In this document: positions 22,595 through 34,103 of the stretch, in pieces
Layout: each line of letters starts with the position of its first letter
Numbering within the stretch: position 1 is the first letter of the stretch
From: Apiotrichum sp. Y4204
Taxonomy: Eukaryota > Basidiomycota > Tremellomycetes > Trichosporonales > Trichosporonaceae
Assembly (NCBI GenBank): GCA_025531455.1
Contig: JAMYHL010000046.1
Location: 62,001-126,000, forward strand
Direction of reading: 5' to 3'
Length of the DNA stretch: 64,000 bases
Notes under the pieces: model-generated
Told to the model about the DNA's origin: nothing
The model's database searches: none
Seen by the model: the letters and a program-made list of their open reading frames with translations, nothing else
Made by a program: the position numbers and the translations under genes

Positions 22595-23167
22595 TTGCGA
22601 CCGACACTGTTGTGTTCTTTTCAGCTCTCGGTTTGGATATGTAGCTTTGCTTGCACCCATCGACATGAACAGAGAAAAGAGTAATGTGATCGATGGGAGC
22701 GATGACAAGAGATGGCAAGAGATAACGAGAGATGACAAGAGAGAACAACATACAGAGGACAGTTGCAAGAGGCATCGAGTTGTGTCGCGCCAATCACCCG
22801 CCGATCCATCATCAGATGGAGACTGCGGCGCACGGGGCCACCGCGCTGATCCGCTGATCGTCAGTGTCCTCAAACGTACTAGGGCATCTAGCGTGCTTGT
22901 AAGCGCGTCTTGGACTCGTCCTAAGACATGCAGATCCGCTGATCCTCCCCCTACCCCTTTATCTATTCTCCTGCTAGCGTCGATTCCTTCATCTTGCGAG
23001 TCTGCCGATCCCCTTGTCCCTTTGCTTCTTTTCGATCGGACAGTGTCGACGCGCGTCCTCCTGTCGTGCACTCTGACTATGGCTGACTGGACTCTGACTG
23101 GACTCTCTGGTCCTCGTCAAGCTGACTGGACCTGTCTGTTCTGCATGCGAGCTGCAGACTGTGTCAA

Positions 23168-23179
23168 TATATATAAAAA
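23168..23179 (+). promoter_or_regulatory. TATA box of the secreted cysteine-rich gene
   Basis: TATATATAAAAA lies 272 nt upstream of the start codon and just before a pyrimidine-rich stretch, an arrangement typical of strong, regulated fungal promoters. Confidence 0.5.
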
Positions 23180-23190
23180 TAAAGAGATTG

Positions 23191-23346
23191 GTCGCTCCTC
23201 ATTCTCTCTCTCTCTGTCTTCTCATTCTCATTCTCTCTCTCAATCTCTCTCTCTCTCTTCTCGTTCTCTCTCTCATTCTCTTCTTACTCTGTCTCTCCCT
23301 CATCCCTCATTCCTCCCTCTTCTCGTTCTACTCATTCCCTACTCCT
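23191..23346 (+). repeat. CT-rich microsatellite tract in the probable 5' leader
   Basis: About 155 bp of nearly pure C and T, mostly CTCTCT and TCATTC units, end at a CACAG about 100 nt before the start codon. It may be an initiator-type pyrimidine tract or part of a leader intron. Confidence 0.6.
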
Positions 23347-23450
23347 CACAGTTCGGCACTCTCCCTTCACTCACAGTCTACTTTCTTCCCCTTCCTCGCC
23401 GTCGGCCGTCCTCCTAACGTATCAACCTCCGAGTACCTCGCTCTTCCATC

Positions 23451-24262
23451 ATGAAGCTGTCCCTCGCAGCACTGCTCGCCACGGCGGTGGCTGTTCGAGT
23501 CACCTCTGCCATTGCCGTGTCCCCGCGCGAGGTGAGTTTTCATGCCTGATTTATGTCCATAGCACTGATGTTGACTGTTCTCCAGGTCGACCTTGCGGTA
23601 TCGGATGTTATGGCTGGTGTCAACATTGCCGAGCATGACGGTACCTGCATTGAGTTTGAGAACCCCGACTTTCAGGCCTGTATCGACGGGACCGCTGTAA
23701 AGGTCATTGACGTGAGTATTTACTGGTCGTCCCTCGTTTATTAACACTGCTCAGTCGGTCACTGGCGTCGTCGACCCGGACCTTCGCCTCACTTATGACC
23801 CCGTCGGCCACCAACTGTGCATCATCTATAGGGACGAGAGCGCCGCCGTCACTTGCCTAGAGGGCGATCTCAAGACACGCCTCGAGGTAAGCTCCCACAA
23901 GGATTAGCCTCTCACACATCAGATCAGGGATGCTTCGCCCGGTCCCCTCGAAGTCAGCGTCAACGTGGGTAAGCCTGTCCTTTCGGTCGACATTGGCCAA
24001 GTCCGCTGCCAGTTCCGTGCTTTCCAGAATATCCCCGAGGAGACCTGCACCACGGTCTGCAGGGTGAAGAACCACGGCCGGAGCTGCGGTGGACGCTGCA
24101 CTCCTCAAGGGCTTTGTCAATGTGCCAAGCACTGTGCTGCGAAGCGCTCACTTGTGGTAAGCAACAGAGTTGTTTATAAGATACTAATGGTAGGCGGAGC
24201 GTAGGGACGAGCCAGACCACCATTTTATCGACGTTGATGTCTTGGTGAATATCGACCTTTGA
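23451..24262 (+). CDS. Secreted cysteine-rich protein with defensin-like (CS-alpha-beta) segment
   Basis: Exons are 23451-23531, 23586-23711, 23755-23886, 23923-24156 and 24194-24262, giving 213 aa; all four introns are phase 0. Residues 1-20 form a signal peptide. Exons 2 and 3 each carry two Cys. Exon 4 holds eight Cys at 142, 155, 159, 168, 172, 178, 180 and 184. Six of these follow the CS-alpha-beta spacing C-x12-C-x3-C-x12-C-x5-C-x-C, with the GG-x-C signature (GGRC, 169-172) and CQC at 178-180. The remaining pair (168, 184) could form a fourth disulfide. The C-terminal 22 residues are acidic. Fungal defensins such as plectasin have a similar pattern but are shorter. Antimicrobial activity is speculation; it could equally be an effector or a wall protein. 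Confidence 0.7.
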
Positions 24263-24638
24263 TGTTGAACACAACCACTTGACAATGATGAGAGACACCC
24301 CCATCCAGGCCTTCCACCCACTCTAGCCTTGGTAATACCACTCGTAATCACCATTTAGGAGATGCGATTCGTCTTTGTAAATGGACATTACAATTGGGAA
24401 ACAGGTTCCGCTTGTGGCTCTGTTGCTGGTGGTTGCTGCTGCCCACTGACGACGACGACGACGACAACAGATGAACTGCATCCATTGTCCCCAACTCACA
24501 CCCATCCATCCATTCCTTTTATCCATCCACACATCCCATCACTGATAGCATCCTCGCTCCTCACGCTCTCACGCTCCCTCAACGACTGGCACCCAAACAT
24601 GCGGTCATCTTGACCATCCATCTCCCTGGAGACATAAC
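24263..24638. other. Short intergenic region with simple repeats
   Basis: 376 bp between two genes on the same strand. It contains a GAC-repeat (near 24448-24465) and CATC repeats (near 24503-24540), probably in the leader of the next gene. No gene is supported. Confidence 0.4.
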
Positions 24639-26922
24639 ATGAGCGAATCCCACACCCACAACAACAACAACCCAGTCACACCAGGCTACAACAACACCAC
24701 AGCGGCAGACGGGACGAGCAGCGTCAACGACACGGCGCACTCGAGCACTACAGACAGCAAAGCTGCAGCTGAGATCCTCTCACCGTCACCATCACTGTCA
24801 GTCGACACCACCGCAAGCTCCGTCGCAACCGCCTCGAGCTTCTCCCCCGCGCCCAACGTCACTCCCACGCCCAGTCGCCCCAAGCTCTCCTCGCCGTTGT
24901 CCCTGTTCACGTCCACTGCTGGTTCCAGCAACGCTCTGGGGCGCCTGGCCGCCATCTCGGCGACCGGGACTTTGACTCCCCCAAACTCGACCGCGGCAAC
25001 ACCAGCTCCTCCGACATCACCACTCTCCCCCGTGCGGTTCGCCGCGACCACCGACGCATTCGGTCTCCCCACCCATCACCACAACCAGTCTGACGTAGCG
25101 ACCAACACATTGCACTCCCCCACATCGTCAAGCTCCCCCAGTTTAGCCACCCCTGCGCGCCGTCTTCGTCGCCCCTCGCTTCTATCCCTCGCGCCCACAA
25201 CCACAACACCAGACACCAGGGATTCGCTGCGGCATGATCCTTCACCCACTCCGCCTATGGACCTAGCCCACACGGACGATTCGTCCACACCAATGTCTAT
25301 CCCGCCGACCACGACAGTCCACCCCCAGCCGGCTCAACGGTGGGGCGTGTCCCCGCTGTCTCCTCTCACCTCTATTTCGGGAGCCCCGCCACGGGTCGGC
25401 TCCGCACCACCTATCGCGTTTGAAGGCTTGACAACCCGGGCGTCTCCTATTCTCGGCCGGCGCGGTAGTGATCTCGCAGACGACCGGCCGCACTCGATGG
25501 AGGTGGACAGCTCGACAATGACATGGGCGTCGGAGATTCACCGCCGGCGCGCGAGCCGCATTGGCGTTGATGGCGAGGAGCTCCCGGCCTCCCGCCTCCC
25601 GTTTGCTGGGCGGCCCCTGCCCGGCCCGCTCCTCGCCACTCTGATCTCGGAGACCGCGCCGCTCAAGCATGAAATGCAGTCCGAGGCACGCTACCAGCGT
25701 CTCATCAGCTCGCACCCCTCAGCGTTCCCGCTTACTCCGCGCCAACGGCGGAATACCCGGTGGACGCGGGGCCGATTCCCCGAGATGGTCGGCGACGACG
25801 ACGACGACGACGAGGACGTGCGACAGCTTGGATCGCGGTGGCTGGCTGGTAGCAGCGATACAGATTCGGACGACATGGTGGACGACTCGGCACCAGAGTG
25901 GCACAGCAACAGCATGAGCGCGGCGGCCGGCGCTGTCAACTCGGCGTTTGCCAGCGTGATGGATCTCGACCGGCCACCAAGCTCGGGGAGTAGTGGAGCT
26001 TGGGCGTCCGCATCCGGCAAGAGCACGCCGGGGACGCGAACGGGCAGTGCAGGCCCCGCGGCGGGAACATCGACATCCACTGCTGCTGCGCCGACCCCGC
26101 CGCCGCAGTGGAGGACCCGTACGTCTGCGGTTTCCAGTCCTGGGACCGGACTCCAGCTTCCGACTGCCTTTGGCGGTCTTGGAATGGGAGGCAGTGCGAC
26201 ACCGCTAGGCAGTCCTACTGTCGAGAAGAGTGATCTCGCGTGCAGTCCGACCGCAATACCCACCACGCCGGGCATGATGCAGTACCGCGAGCCGACCTCG
26301 GGGCGGCCAGGCAAGCGCAAGGGTGAGTCGCCTTCGGCCACTGCGATGGCGCAACTAACGTTCCACAGCCGTGGACGACCGCTTCGACCCGTACAAACGG
26401 CCGCGGGGCACGTCGCCGTCGCCGTTCCAATCGGTCGCCTCCCCCTCCAAGCCCAATGCGATACCCATCCCGTCCTCGCCGTCACACCTTCCACACGTTG
26501 GCTCAGCGCTGGCGATGGGCTCGCCGGGGTACTTATCCATCGGAGCGTCTGGCCGGCCAAAGACGGCGCACGGCCACGGTCACTCGCACAGCCGCTCGTA
26601 CGCGCGCCCCATGGCGTCGCGCTCGCGTGCAGCCTCGCCCGCACTCAGCATCGGGTCAACCTCGAGCGTCCTCTCCACGTCGCTCGGCAACGGCGGCGGC
26701 TTGAACGGCGGCCTGAACGGTGGCCTAAATGGAGGGTCGCGTCCGCTCGGCGGGCCGTTCATCCCCACTGGTCATGGCGCGGCTGCCGCCGTCAACGCTG
26801 CGAATGCTCCAGGCGCTGCGCCGAGCAGCCTCGGCGGGCTCGGATTTCTCAGTCTCGGCGCGGGACAGGCCGCCCTCAAGGAGGAAGATGAATCTGCGGA
26901 GGATGCCATGGAGGAGGACTGA
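24639..26922 (+). CDS. Low-complexity, probably nuclear protein of unknown function
   Basis: Exons are 24639-26322 and 26369-26922, giving 745 aa. The first 270 residues are Ser/Thr/Pro-rich. A more conserved-looking core follows (about 285-380) with MTWASEIHRRRASRIG and LPGPLLATLISE, then an acidic DDDDDDED run (about 387-394). Near the splice junction is GKRKAVDDRFDPYKRPRG, a basic cluster resembling a bipartite nuclear-localisation signal. Many SP and TP dipeptides suggest phosphorylation by proline-directed kinases. Near the C-terminus there is a GGLNGGLNGG repeat, and the protein ends in an acidic tail. I do not recognise a named family. A role in transcription or cell-cycle control would be a guess from composition only. 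Confidence 0.75.
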
Positions 26923-27096
26923 TGGGCGAGCGAGTTACGCCAACCGAGTATCTCACGAGTGCGCCATGACGATGAGTGAACACTAGATTTAGTAACGAGT
27001 ACATGATGTGTATGCCAGCCTCTGTGTATTTTTACTCTGATTTCCGTTTATACAACACAATGGGATCCATCACACGGCTTCTACTGGCTGCCAACT

Positions 27097-28687
27097 CTAG
27101 TTTCCGTTCCCGCCATACGCCGGCTGGTGGACGTGCTGCCCAAAGCTGAACGACTTGATCTCGGGTTCCTGGTTCTGCGCCTCGTCGTCCTCTCCAGACG
27201 GGAGCGGCTCCTTGGCCCACTTTGCGCGGTCCTCGTCGATGACGCGTTGCACGGCCTCGGCAGCCGGGCCCCACTCGACGCGGAACACGAGCTCGACGTC
27301 GCGCTCCGCCCCGTCATCGCGCGGGTTTCCCTGGAACACGCGCAGGAAGCGCAGAAGCGAAATGTCCGTATGGTAGTTTGCTGACGGCTGGCCAAACTTG
27401 ATCGCCCAGTCGTAGCTGACATTAGCGGAGCTCACGCGATGAGGATACGGTTCATCGCGCACTGCGTAACCAGAGTTTAACTCACCGCAGATTCGAGTTG
27501 ACAATGACACCTCCGGGCGGGGTAACAAGGAGCGCGCCCTTGCCTTCGCGAGCGGCGGCGGACACCTCGTGCGCGGCATTTGCAAGCCACTTGAGCGTCG
27601 CCTCGGGGTCGGCACGGAGGTGGTTCATCTCTGTGCGCACCGCGCGCGCGACGGCTGCGGCGCGCGTGCCCGAGGAACCGCGCGGCGGCAGGTCGATCTT
27701 GCGCATCTGCGCGACGTTCGCGCCCAGCGTCGGGAGATTGCGCGGGAAGGCCGGGTGGCCCTTGTGGAACGTGCGGTACTGAGGTGAGTTTCAGAAGAGG
27801 AGGCTAACTCACGTTGATGGTCTGCACGAGGTAGTCTACGCTCTGGCCCGCGCGCTCGAGCACGCTGACCCACCAGCCGGTGATAAGGTCGTTGTCGCTG
27901 AGACGCTCATTGGGGCGGCGCGCTGCGACAATGTGAGCGACCTCGTCGGGCGTGAGGTGGATGGTAAAAGGCTGGGACTGGGCGATCGAGTCGGCAAAGC
28001 GCTTTGCCATGTCCTCGAGCGGGAGGGGCTCAAGGATGGAGAGGTGGAAGTCGCGCCCGATCTCAGGGGTGTACGCGGGCAGACGGACGTGCGGAACAAA
28101 GGTCGGCATGTCCTCACCGAGGTCCGCGTACGGCATGTTGTAGAAGAGAGAAACGTCCTCCAGGAAGCGCGAGAACGCGGCGGCGTCGCCGAGGATGTGT
28201 GCCCAGTTGACGCCGAGGACGCTGTTGCCGTTGCCCAGAGTCGTCAGACGCACGGCCAGCAGCGCAGCGTCTGCTCCCGGGACAAAGTAGTCCTGGGCGA
28301 GCGGGGGGAGGAACTGGCCGAGGTCGGGCTGGATGACATCCTTTGTCGGGTAGGGATACTCCGCGTCGACCGTGAGGGTGGAGAACGGGATGGGCGAGTT
28401 GGTGAGAGAGATCTGGGGTCAGTTCCCTTTCTGTCGCGTCTTCTCACGGCAAACTCAGCGCCGGAGTCGCTGGCCTTGACGTAGCGCCCGACGACGGTGG
28501 GCCAGAAGCTGGCAGCGCGCGCGAACGCGGCTTCGAGGCGCGACTGGTCGAGCGCGGTCGGGAACGCGAGCACGCTCGACACGGTGCCGAGCGCCCATGA
28601 CGAGATGGGCGCGACGGGCACCTCCTGCTTCCCGAGCGTGTTGGGGTTCGCGGGGCCCTCGGGGGTGATGAAGCCTTCGGTGGCCAT
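27097..28687 (-). CDS. HXXXD-type acyltransferase (BAHD/trichothecene acetyltransferase-like)
   Basis: Exons on the minus strand are 28687-28448, 28412-27813, 27778-27486 and 27415-27097, giving 483 aa. The catalytic HXXXD motif is HILGD at 152-156. The second family region, DFGWG in plant BAHD enzymes, appears as YDWAIKFG (379-386). The size and two-domain layout fit the PF02458 transferase family, which moves acyl groups from acyl-CoA to alcohols or amines in secondary metabolism. The acceptor is unknown. It is convergent with the 745-aa gene, 175 bp apart. A perfect CRE palindrome lies about 205 bp upstream. The last intron (27485-27416) is 70 nt with a CTAAT branch and joins in phase 2. 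Confidence 0.85.
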
Positions 28688-31600
28688 GATGAGAGATGGG
28701 ATTGAATACGGAGTTGATTGGAAGACGGAAAGAGCTTCCAAAAGTCGCCAAGATAAGCAAAGCGCTGATCCCGAAAGACTCGACAAGGAGGGAGGATCGG
28801 CACGCGCTAGCAACGCGGATCCGGGGACTTCGGATCCGAGAAGGACGCACAGACTGGATCGGCGGAAGCAAAAACTGCTGCACCACATGAAATGACGTCA
28901 TGTCATTTGCTTCAACTGCACGTGCGCCCCGATCGGCGATCGCCACCGGGATCACCGGATGTACGCGGATATCGCAGGTCGAACCCATCGAACGCCGAAC
29001 AAGAGCACAGGCTGTCCACGACTGTTCTTGTGATGCTCGTCGAGTCCGCTCAACAGACAACGCTGATACATGCGTGCTATTGACAATTACATTCTGGACA
29101 GGCATTCTTCACACACAGCTCTGACACGCGAATGTCGCCGGCGACTGGTTCCAGTGCACGCCGTTTCACCTGTCGGGCCCTCCTTGCCTGTTCCCCACTG
29201 TCCGATCCCCACTGTGCATTCTAGCGCACGCATTGAGCTTCGACTGCCAAGCCAGCGCGTATTCGCGACGGTGCGTGGCGTGGTCATTGTTCTTCAGGCC
29301 GCCACAGCCGCCAGCCCAGCTCTGATATACACTGCGCCGTCGCAGCACGTGTCAAACTCGCAGACCTGTCCTCAAGGACAGTGAGCCAGATTGGAGCGGT
29401 GGTGCAGTAGCCTTTGTCGGCACAAGCCCTCTCACTTAATGAAATCGGCAGCCCTGCTGGGTCCCCTCACTGGATCTTCGTGTGAGAGTTGTCAGGAGTA
29501 AGCGGTAAACGAAATCAGCTCACAATGGATAGCAAAGCGTTCACGGCAAGACTGTGGGCGAAATCTGATACCTAAAGAACAATAGTGGAAGATGGAACGC
29601 AAGTGATCATCGTGCCTGGGCTTCTTAGCAGCCATCTTCTCGAGCCTCACACAGGCCTCGACAACTTTACATTTACCCGGATCGACGCTGGACCGCAATC
29701 CAAGGGAGAGATGGAACGTGCGCTTGTTGACCATTCTTGTCCTCGGAGTGGCGCCACTGTGTCGGCCAGCTTCATGACCGAGACTTCACCCTATGTCTGA
29801 CCCCCAGCCACTGTGTCGGGCCATTGTGGCTGCAATCTGGAGTGCCCTCGACACAGTGACTGTGTTCTGGAGTACCAATTCCTCTGCTGCGAACACTATC
29901 CCCGGGGCGACTATTCTCGCGACCTCTATTGTTGAGCAGGACGACACTTCTAGCCCCCGCCCAACTACCCGCTCGGCTACACAAATGCGACGGCTTTTTG
30001 TGTTCTTGCACGTGTGATTGTCTAATTGCTGCCCGATTTCAAAACGCTGATGGCGTACCGCGTTAGGCGCCGACTTGAGGAGCTCTATGCCAATTACCAG
30101 TATGCAGATAAAGACCTCGGGTAATGGGTAGTCTCATAATGAAAGGCGATGGGGACGTGGGGTATTAGGTGATTAGTAGTCGGTTGTCGCTTTGTCGAGC
30201 AGGTTTAAAAACGCAGCTGAGGTTCAATCTGCGCAGCAAAATTCCAGAGTGCAGGCACCATGGCTTTCCACACTCATCCGCGGACCATCAAACGCGCTTG
30301 ATCTTAAGAGGCCGGGCTAGCTTATCAGACGCCGCGTACACACCATCGGGGTTATCAGACGCACTTATCATAGGATTATCCCAACCAGCGTCAGAGTTCC
30401 GACCCTTACGATCGCAGTAGATACCCGGAGCATGATCCCCGTTAGAGACGCGTCTTGCCGATGCTCGGCCTGGAGCCTGCCACTAGCCGCGGAGCGAGGC
30501 AGCCGATGCCGACAGACAGTTGTGCCCCGCGGCCGACAATTGGCGCCCACAGGCCCCACGGGATGGAGTAATTCATAGTTTGAGATGTGGATGGGACGGC
30601 CCCCCACGTTGCTGGGCAATGGATCACAATATCAAAAGAAATCGGTGTGGGAATCGCATCGGAGCCTGAGACAGGTTACGGCAACAACTCAGGTACCCAC
30701 ACAAAAGGAAGTTTTAAAATGTCAGCCGAAACCGCCAGACGGCCATTCCAACACATTTGCATTGCATGATGTCTTATTCTTATCTAGCCACGTTGTTGGG
30801 AATGTAGCTTTTGCGCTGCTTCTGGCGTTAGTGATGAACGACGACAATGCAGTTATAGCTTGCCAAGCTGTCACTGTTTGCAGCTTGATGATGAATGCCA
30901 AGCTGCTGTGAAAAGCACAAAGGGGCCAGGATGCAAAGGGCCAAGGGAAGCTCGAGGCACACGTGGGCCCATGGCCGGCGGGATGATGCGGCAAGTGCGG
31001 CACTTTACCGCGCATTTGCAGCTGTGCGTTTGCCCATTTGGCTCGGCCGGAGCTCAATGCCGTGAGCATTAGCCTCGGCCTTCGGACCGGTACTGCTGCC
31101 GGACCATCACCAGTCCCAGAATACACCGCACATGGGTGACTTTAACCCTTGGCAGTCTGATAGCTGATAGCACAGACATCCCGCTATCGGCGGCAACTGC
31201 AGGGAGGCTCAAACCCTGGCACACGTGCGGACAACCTGAGGAAACCAGTGCAGTCGGCGCCGTCGTGCAGCAGTCCGACAGAGCTACGGAGAGAACACCG
31301 AATCCAAGAATCCAGGAAGGACGATAAAGTCAGGGAGGGTGTGTTAGTCGACGGGTTCGTCTGGCCGGATCTGAACTGCCCATCTGAACTGCCCCAGCGC
31401 ATTCCTGAGCTTACTCAAGGCTTCTGTCGTAACTGGGGAAGCAGCGAAGACCGACCAGTAAACAGGGCCCAAACAATGGCATTTTTTTTTTCCTCGTAGT
31501 TGATAGGCAACTCGCAACGCTGGCAACGCCGCATGCGTCCGGAGTCCCCGTGAGGGCACCAGACACGATGAATACATATGGGACTGGCCCCACACCTTGA

Positions 31601-31757
31601 TCAGTTTTCTCTTTGTCATCTTTAAAGAGCCTTCGGCCCGGTTCTCATCAGCCAACACACCCCAACACCTCAACAGTCCTCAACGACTGCTTTGCAACCA
31701 CACTTTCTTCTTCACACCCCCGCAACCGTTCTCGAGTACCGCCACTCGCGACCCAAC
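28688..31757. other. Long intergenic region without supported gene
   Basis: About 3 kb between the divergent acyltransferase and the second AAAP transporter. Only short open frames without protein-like composition occur. The notable element is the CRE palindrome at 28893-28900; a T10 tract lies near 31483-31492. Confidence 0.5.
28892..28901. promoter_or_regulatory. Extended CRE palindrome ATGACGTCAT
   Basis: A perfect 10-bp palindrome lies about 205 bp upstream of the acyltransferase start. It is the same octamer core as at 3032-3039. It is a likely ATF/CREB-type bZIP site by established consensus; function is inference. Confidence 0.4.
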
Positions 31758-33614
31758 ATGAACAACTCGCAAACCACCTTCTCCAATGAGGTTGAGGCAT
31801 ATGAGCCCAAGCCAAAGGACGTCGAGTCCGTTGCTGGCACCGGCGCCTCGACCCCGACGTATCCGGTCAAGGATGAGAAGAACGCTGCCGTCGACGTCTT
31901 CCCCGCCGGTCACAACCTCGCGGAGATGAGCGAGGCCGAGCGCCAGGAGTATCTCTCGGCCACCATCCAGCATGGTGAAAAGAAGTTCCACCAGCTCGGC
32001 TGGGTGCAGCTTGTCGTCGTCCTCATCGTCGAGGCCATCGCGCTCGGTGCGCTCTCCCTTCCAGCGTGAGTTTGTCTCTCTGTGATCTTGTGGCTTGTGG
32101 CTTGTGGCTGTCAGCCGCATCTCTTGTCTTATCTCGGTCGGCTGTTTCAGTGGCTGGCGGTCCGTGTTGAAGCGACCGCAAAGACAAAGAATGTGGGCTC
32201 GTGATCACAAATTTTTCTGGGTATATCCGGATAAACGAGCGTCGTCGTGCTGCACCTCGAGAGGCGTAGTGCAATCACTGCCATGTGCACCATGGACCAT
32301 GTGCAATTTGTGCAATTTGTGCACGTGCACAAGGTATGCATATATGCAAAGTGGCGACATTGTGCAGCTCACAGGCCACATCTGATCGCGTCCTCAGGGT
32401 ATCGGATAGGCGATACTGACTCGAACAGTGCGTTTGCTACGCTCGGCATGGTCGCTGGTGTCATCTGCACCGTCGGAATCGGCATGGTCGCCATCTACAC
32501 CTCTTATGTTATCGGTCAGGTCAAGATCAAGCACCCGCAGGTCAAGCACTACTCGGACATTGGTCCCCTCATTGCTGGTCCCCGCTTTGGGCGCTTTGTC
32601 TCGATTCTTATTGCTGCGGGCTTCAACCTCTACCTTATTCTCCTGGTTGGCTCCCACTGTCTGACGGGCACCATCGCCTTCCGCACGATTACCGGCAGCA
32701 ACATCTGCAACATTATCTGGGGCGTGGTTTCCATGGTCCTCCTGTTCGTCTGTGCGATTCCGCCCTCGTTCGCCGAGATGGCTGTTCTCGGCTACATCGA
32801 CTTTGTTTCGATCTGCGCCGCCATTCTCATCACCCTCATTGCCACGGGTGTCAACTCCAACTCGGCTCCTGGTGGCCTGGCCGCTGTGGACTGGAGCGCC
32901 TGGCCCAAGGCCGGCATCACCTTTGCCGACGCCATGGTGTCCGTGACAAACATTGTCTTCGCCTACTCGTTCGCCATTTGCCAGTTCTCGTTCATGGAGG
33001 AGATGCACACGCCCACCGACTTCCCCAAGGCTGTCTGGTCCCTCGGCCTGATCGAGATTGTCATCTACACCCTCACTGGTGCCCTGGGATACGCGTTCAT
33101 CGGAAAGAGCGTCAAGGCCCCGGCTCTGCTCTCCGCTGGCCACCTCATCTCCCGCATCGCCTTTGGTGTTGCCATCCCGGTCATCTTCATTTCGGGCTCG
33201 ATTAACACGGTGACTTCGTGCCGTTTCCTCCTCGACCGGCTGTTCCCCAAGTCGACTATCCGCTACGTGAACACGCCCAAGGGTTGGATGGTCTGGATTA
33301 TCATGATTAGCATTGCGTCCGTCATTGCGTTCATCATCGCCGAGGCTATCCCCTTCTTCTCCGACCTGCTCTCCATCATTTCGGCGCTGTTCATCTCCGG
33401 CTTCTCGTTCTACCTTCCCGGCATCATGTGGTTCGTCCTCATCCGCGAGGGCGGCTGCTTCCAGGGATGGAAGAACACGGTCCTCACGATCATCAACACC
33501 TGCTGCATCATCATTGGCCTCATCTGTCTCGGATGTGGTACCTACGGTGCCGTCGAGGACATTATCCTCTCGTACCAGAAGAACACAGTCGGCGGGTCGT
33601 TCTCGTGCAAGTAA
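31758..33614 (+). CDS. AAAP-family amino-acid transporter (second copy) with long intron
   Basis: Exons are 31758-32065 and 32429-33614, giving 497 aa. A hydrophilic tail of about 80 residues precedes about 11 hydrophobic segments. The first hydrophobic segment reads LGALSLPAAFATLG across the splice junction, and later segments follow the Aa_trans pattern seen in the 6.8-8.6 kb gene. The role is probably proton-coupled amino-acid uptake at plasma membrane or vacuole; the substrate is unknown. The single intron is 363 nt, about eight times the usual size here, and is rich in palindromes and short repeats. The downstream frame stays open back to 32247 inside the intron, so an alternative first exon is possible. 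The intron position differs from the paralogue. Confidence 0.9.
32318..32348. promoter_or_regulatory. Two adjacent perfect palindromes inside the transporter intron
   Basis: TGTGCACGTGCACA (32318-32331) is a 14-bp palindrome with a CACGTG E-box core. TGCATATATGCA (32337-32348) is a 12-bp palindrome containing TATATA. They lie 80-110 nt before the second exon. Confidence 0.5.
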
Positions 33615-34103
33615 TATGGGATAGGCGGGGTTTAGGGGGGAACGAGGAGATCTTGGGCTGGGTTTGACTTGTTGAAGTGGCCGGTGGGTGCTAGATGGAG
33701 TATACATTGTCTAGAACATGAGGAGTCATAGAGACGTAGAGTCTTGTAACCATATTTTTTGTTCTGCATAGATACAACGAACGACATTGTACCAGGGACC
33801 ATATCCGTCGTCGAGACGTGGAACAGATGAACGTGGTGAATCTGACCGGGGTGAGATATCTCTTGGCGGGCACTGGCACTGACAGGCCCACCACTCAGTT
33901 TGGAAAGCGACGACGTTCTACATCGTATTGTATACAACAAGTATGGACAACCTTAGGGCGCGCTGCGCTGCCAAGCATGATGAATGACGTTGCGCATATC
34001 ACGGATTGCGACAGGTCGTCGGGAGTGTAGTAATGTCGAGGGTGTATTATTGTTCACTGGTATGTTCAAGGCCGCCGGCGGCGTGGAAGGCAGATTGTTG
34101 CCT
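33615..34103. other. Convergent 3' intergenic region
   Basis: This holds the 3' ends of the AAAP transporter (plus) and the small hypothetical gene (minus). Nothing else is recognised. Confidence 0.4.

Larger units (their letters stand above)
22595..23450. promoter_or_regulatory. Repeat-rich upstream region of the defensin-like gene
   Basis: It contains imperfect tandem copies of an AGAGATGACAAG-like unit (about 22698-22745), GACTGGACTCT copies near 23083-23110, a TATA box and a long CT-rich tract before the start at 23451. No gene is supported on either strand. Confidence 0.5.

Noticed and set aside
22391..23071. 226-codon minus-strand frame upstream of the defensin-like gene
   Set aside because: It overlaps the pseudokinase 3' end in antisense and then reads through simple repeats; composition is not protein-like.
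32394..33707. 437-codon minus-strand open frame opposite the second AAAP transporter
   Set aside because: Same antisense effect; composition is Asp/Glu/Arg-rich without any domain.
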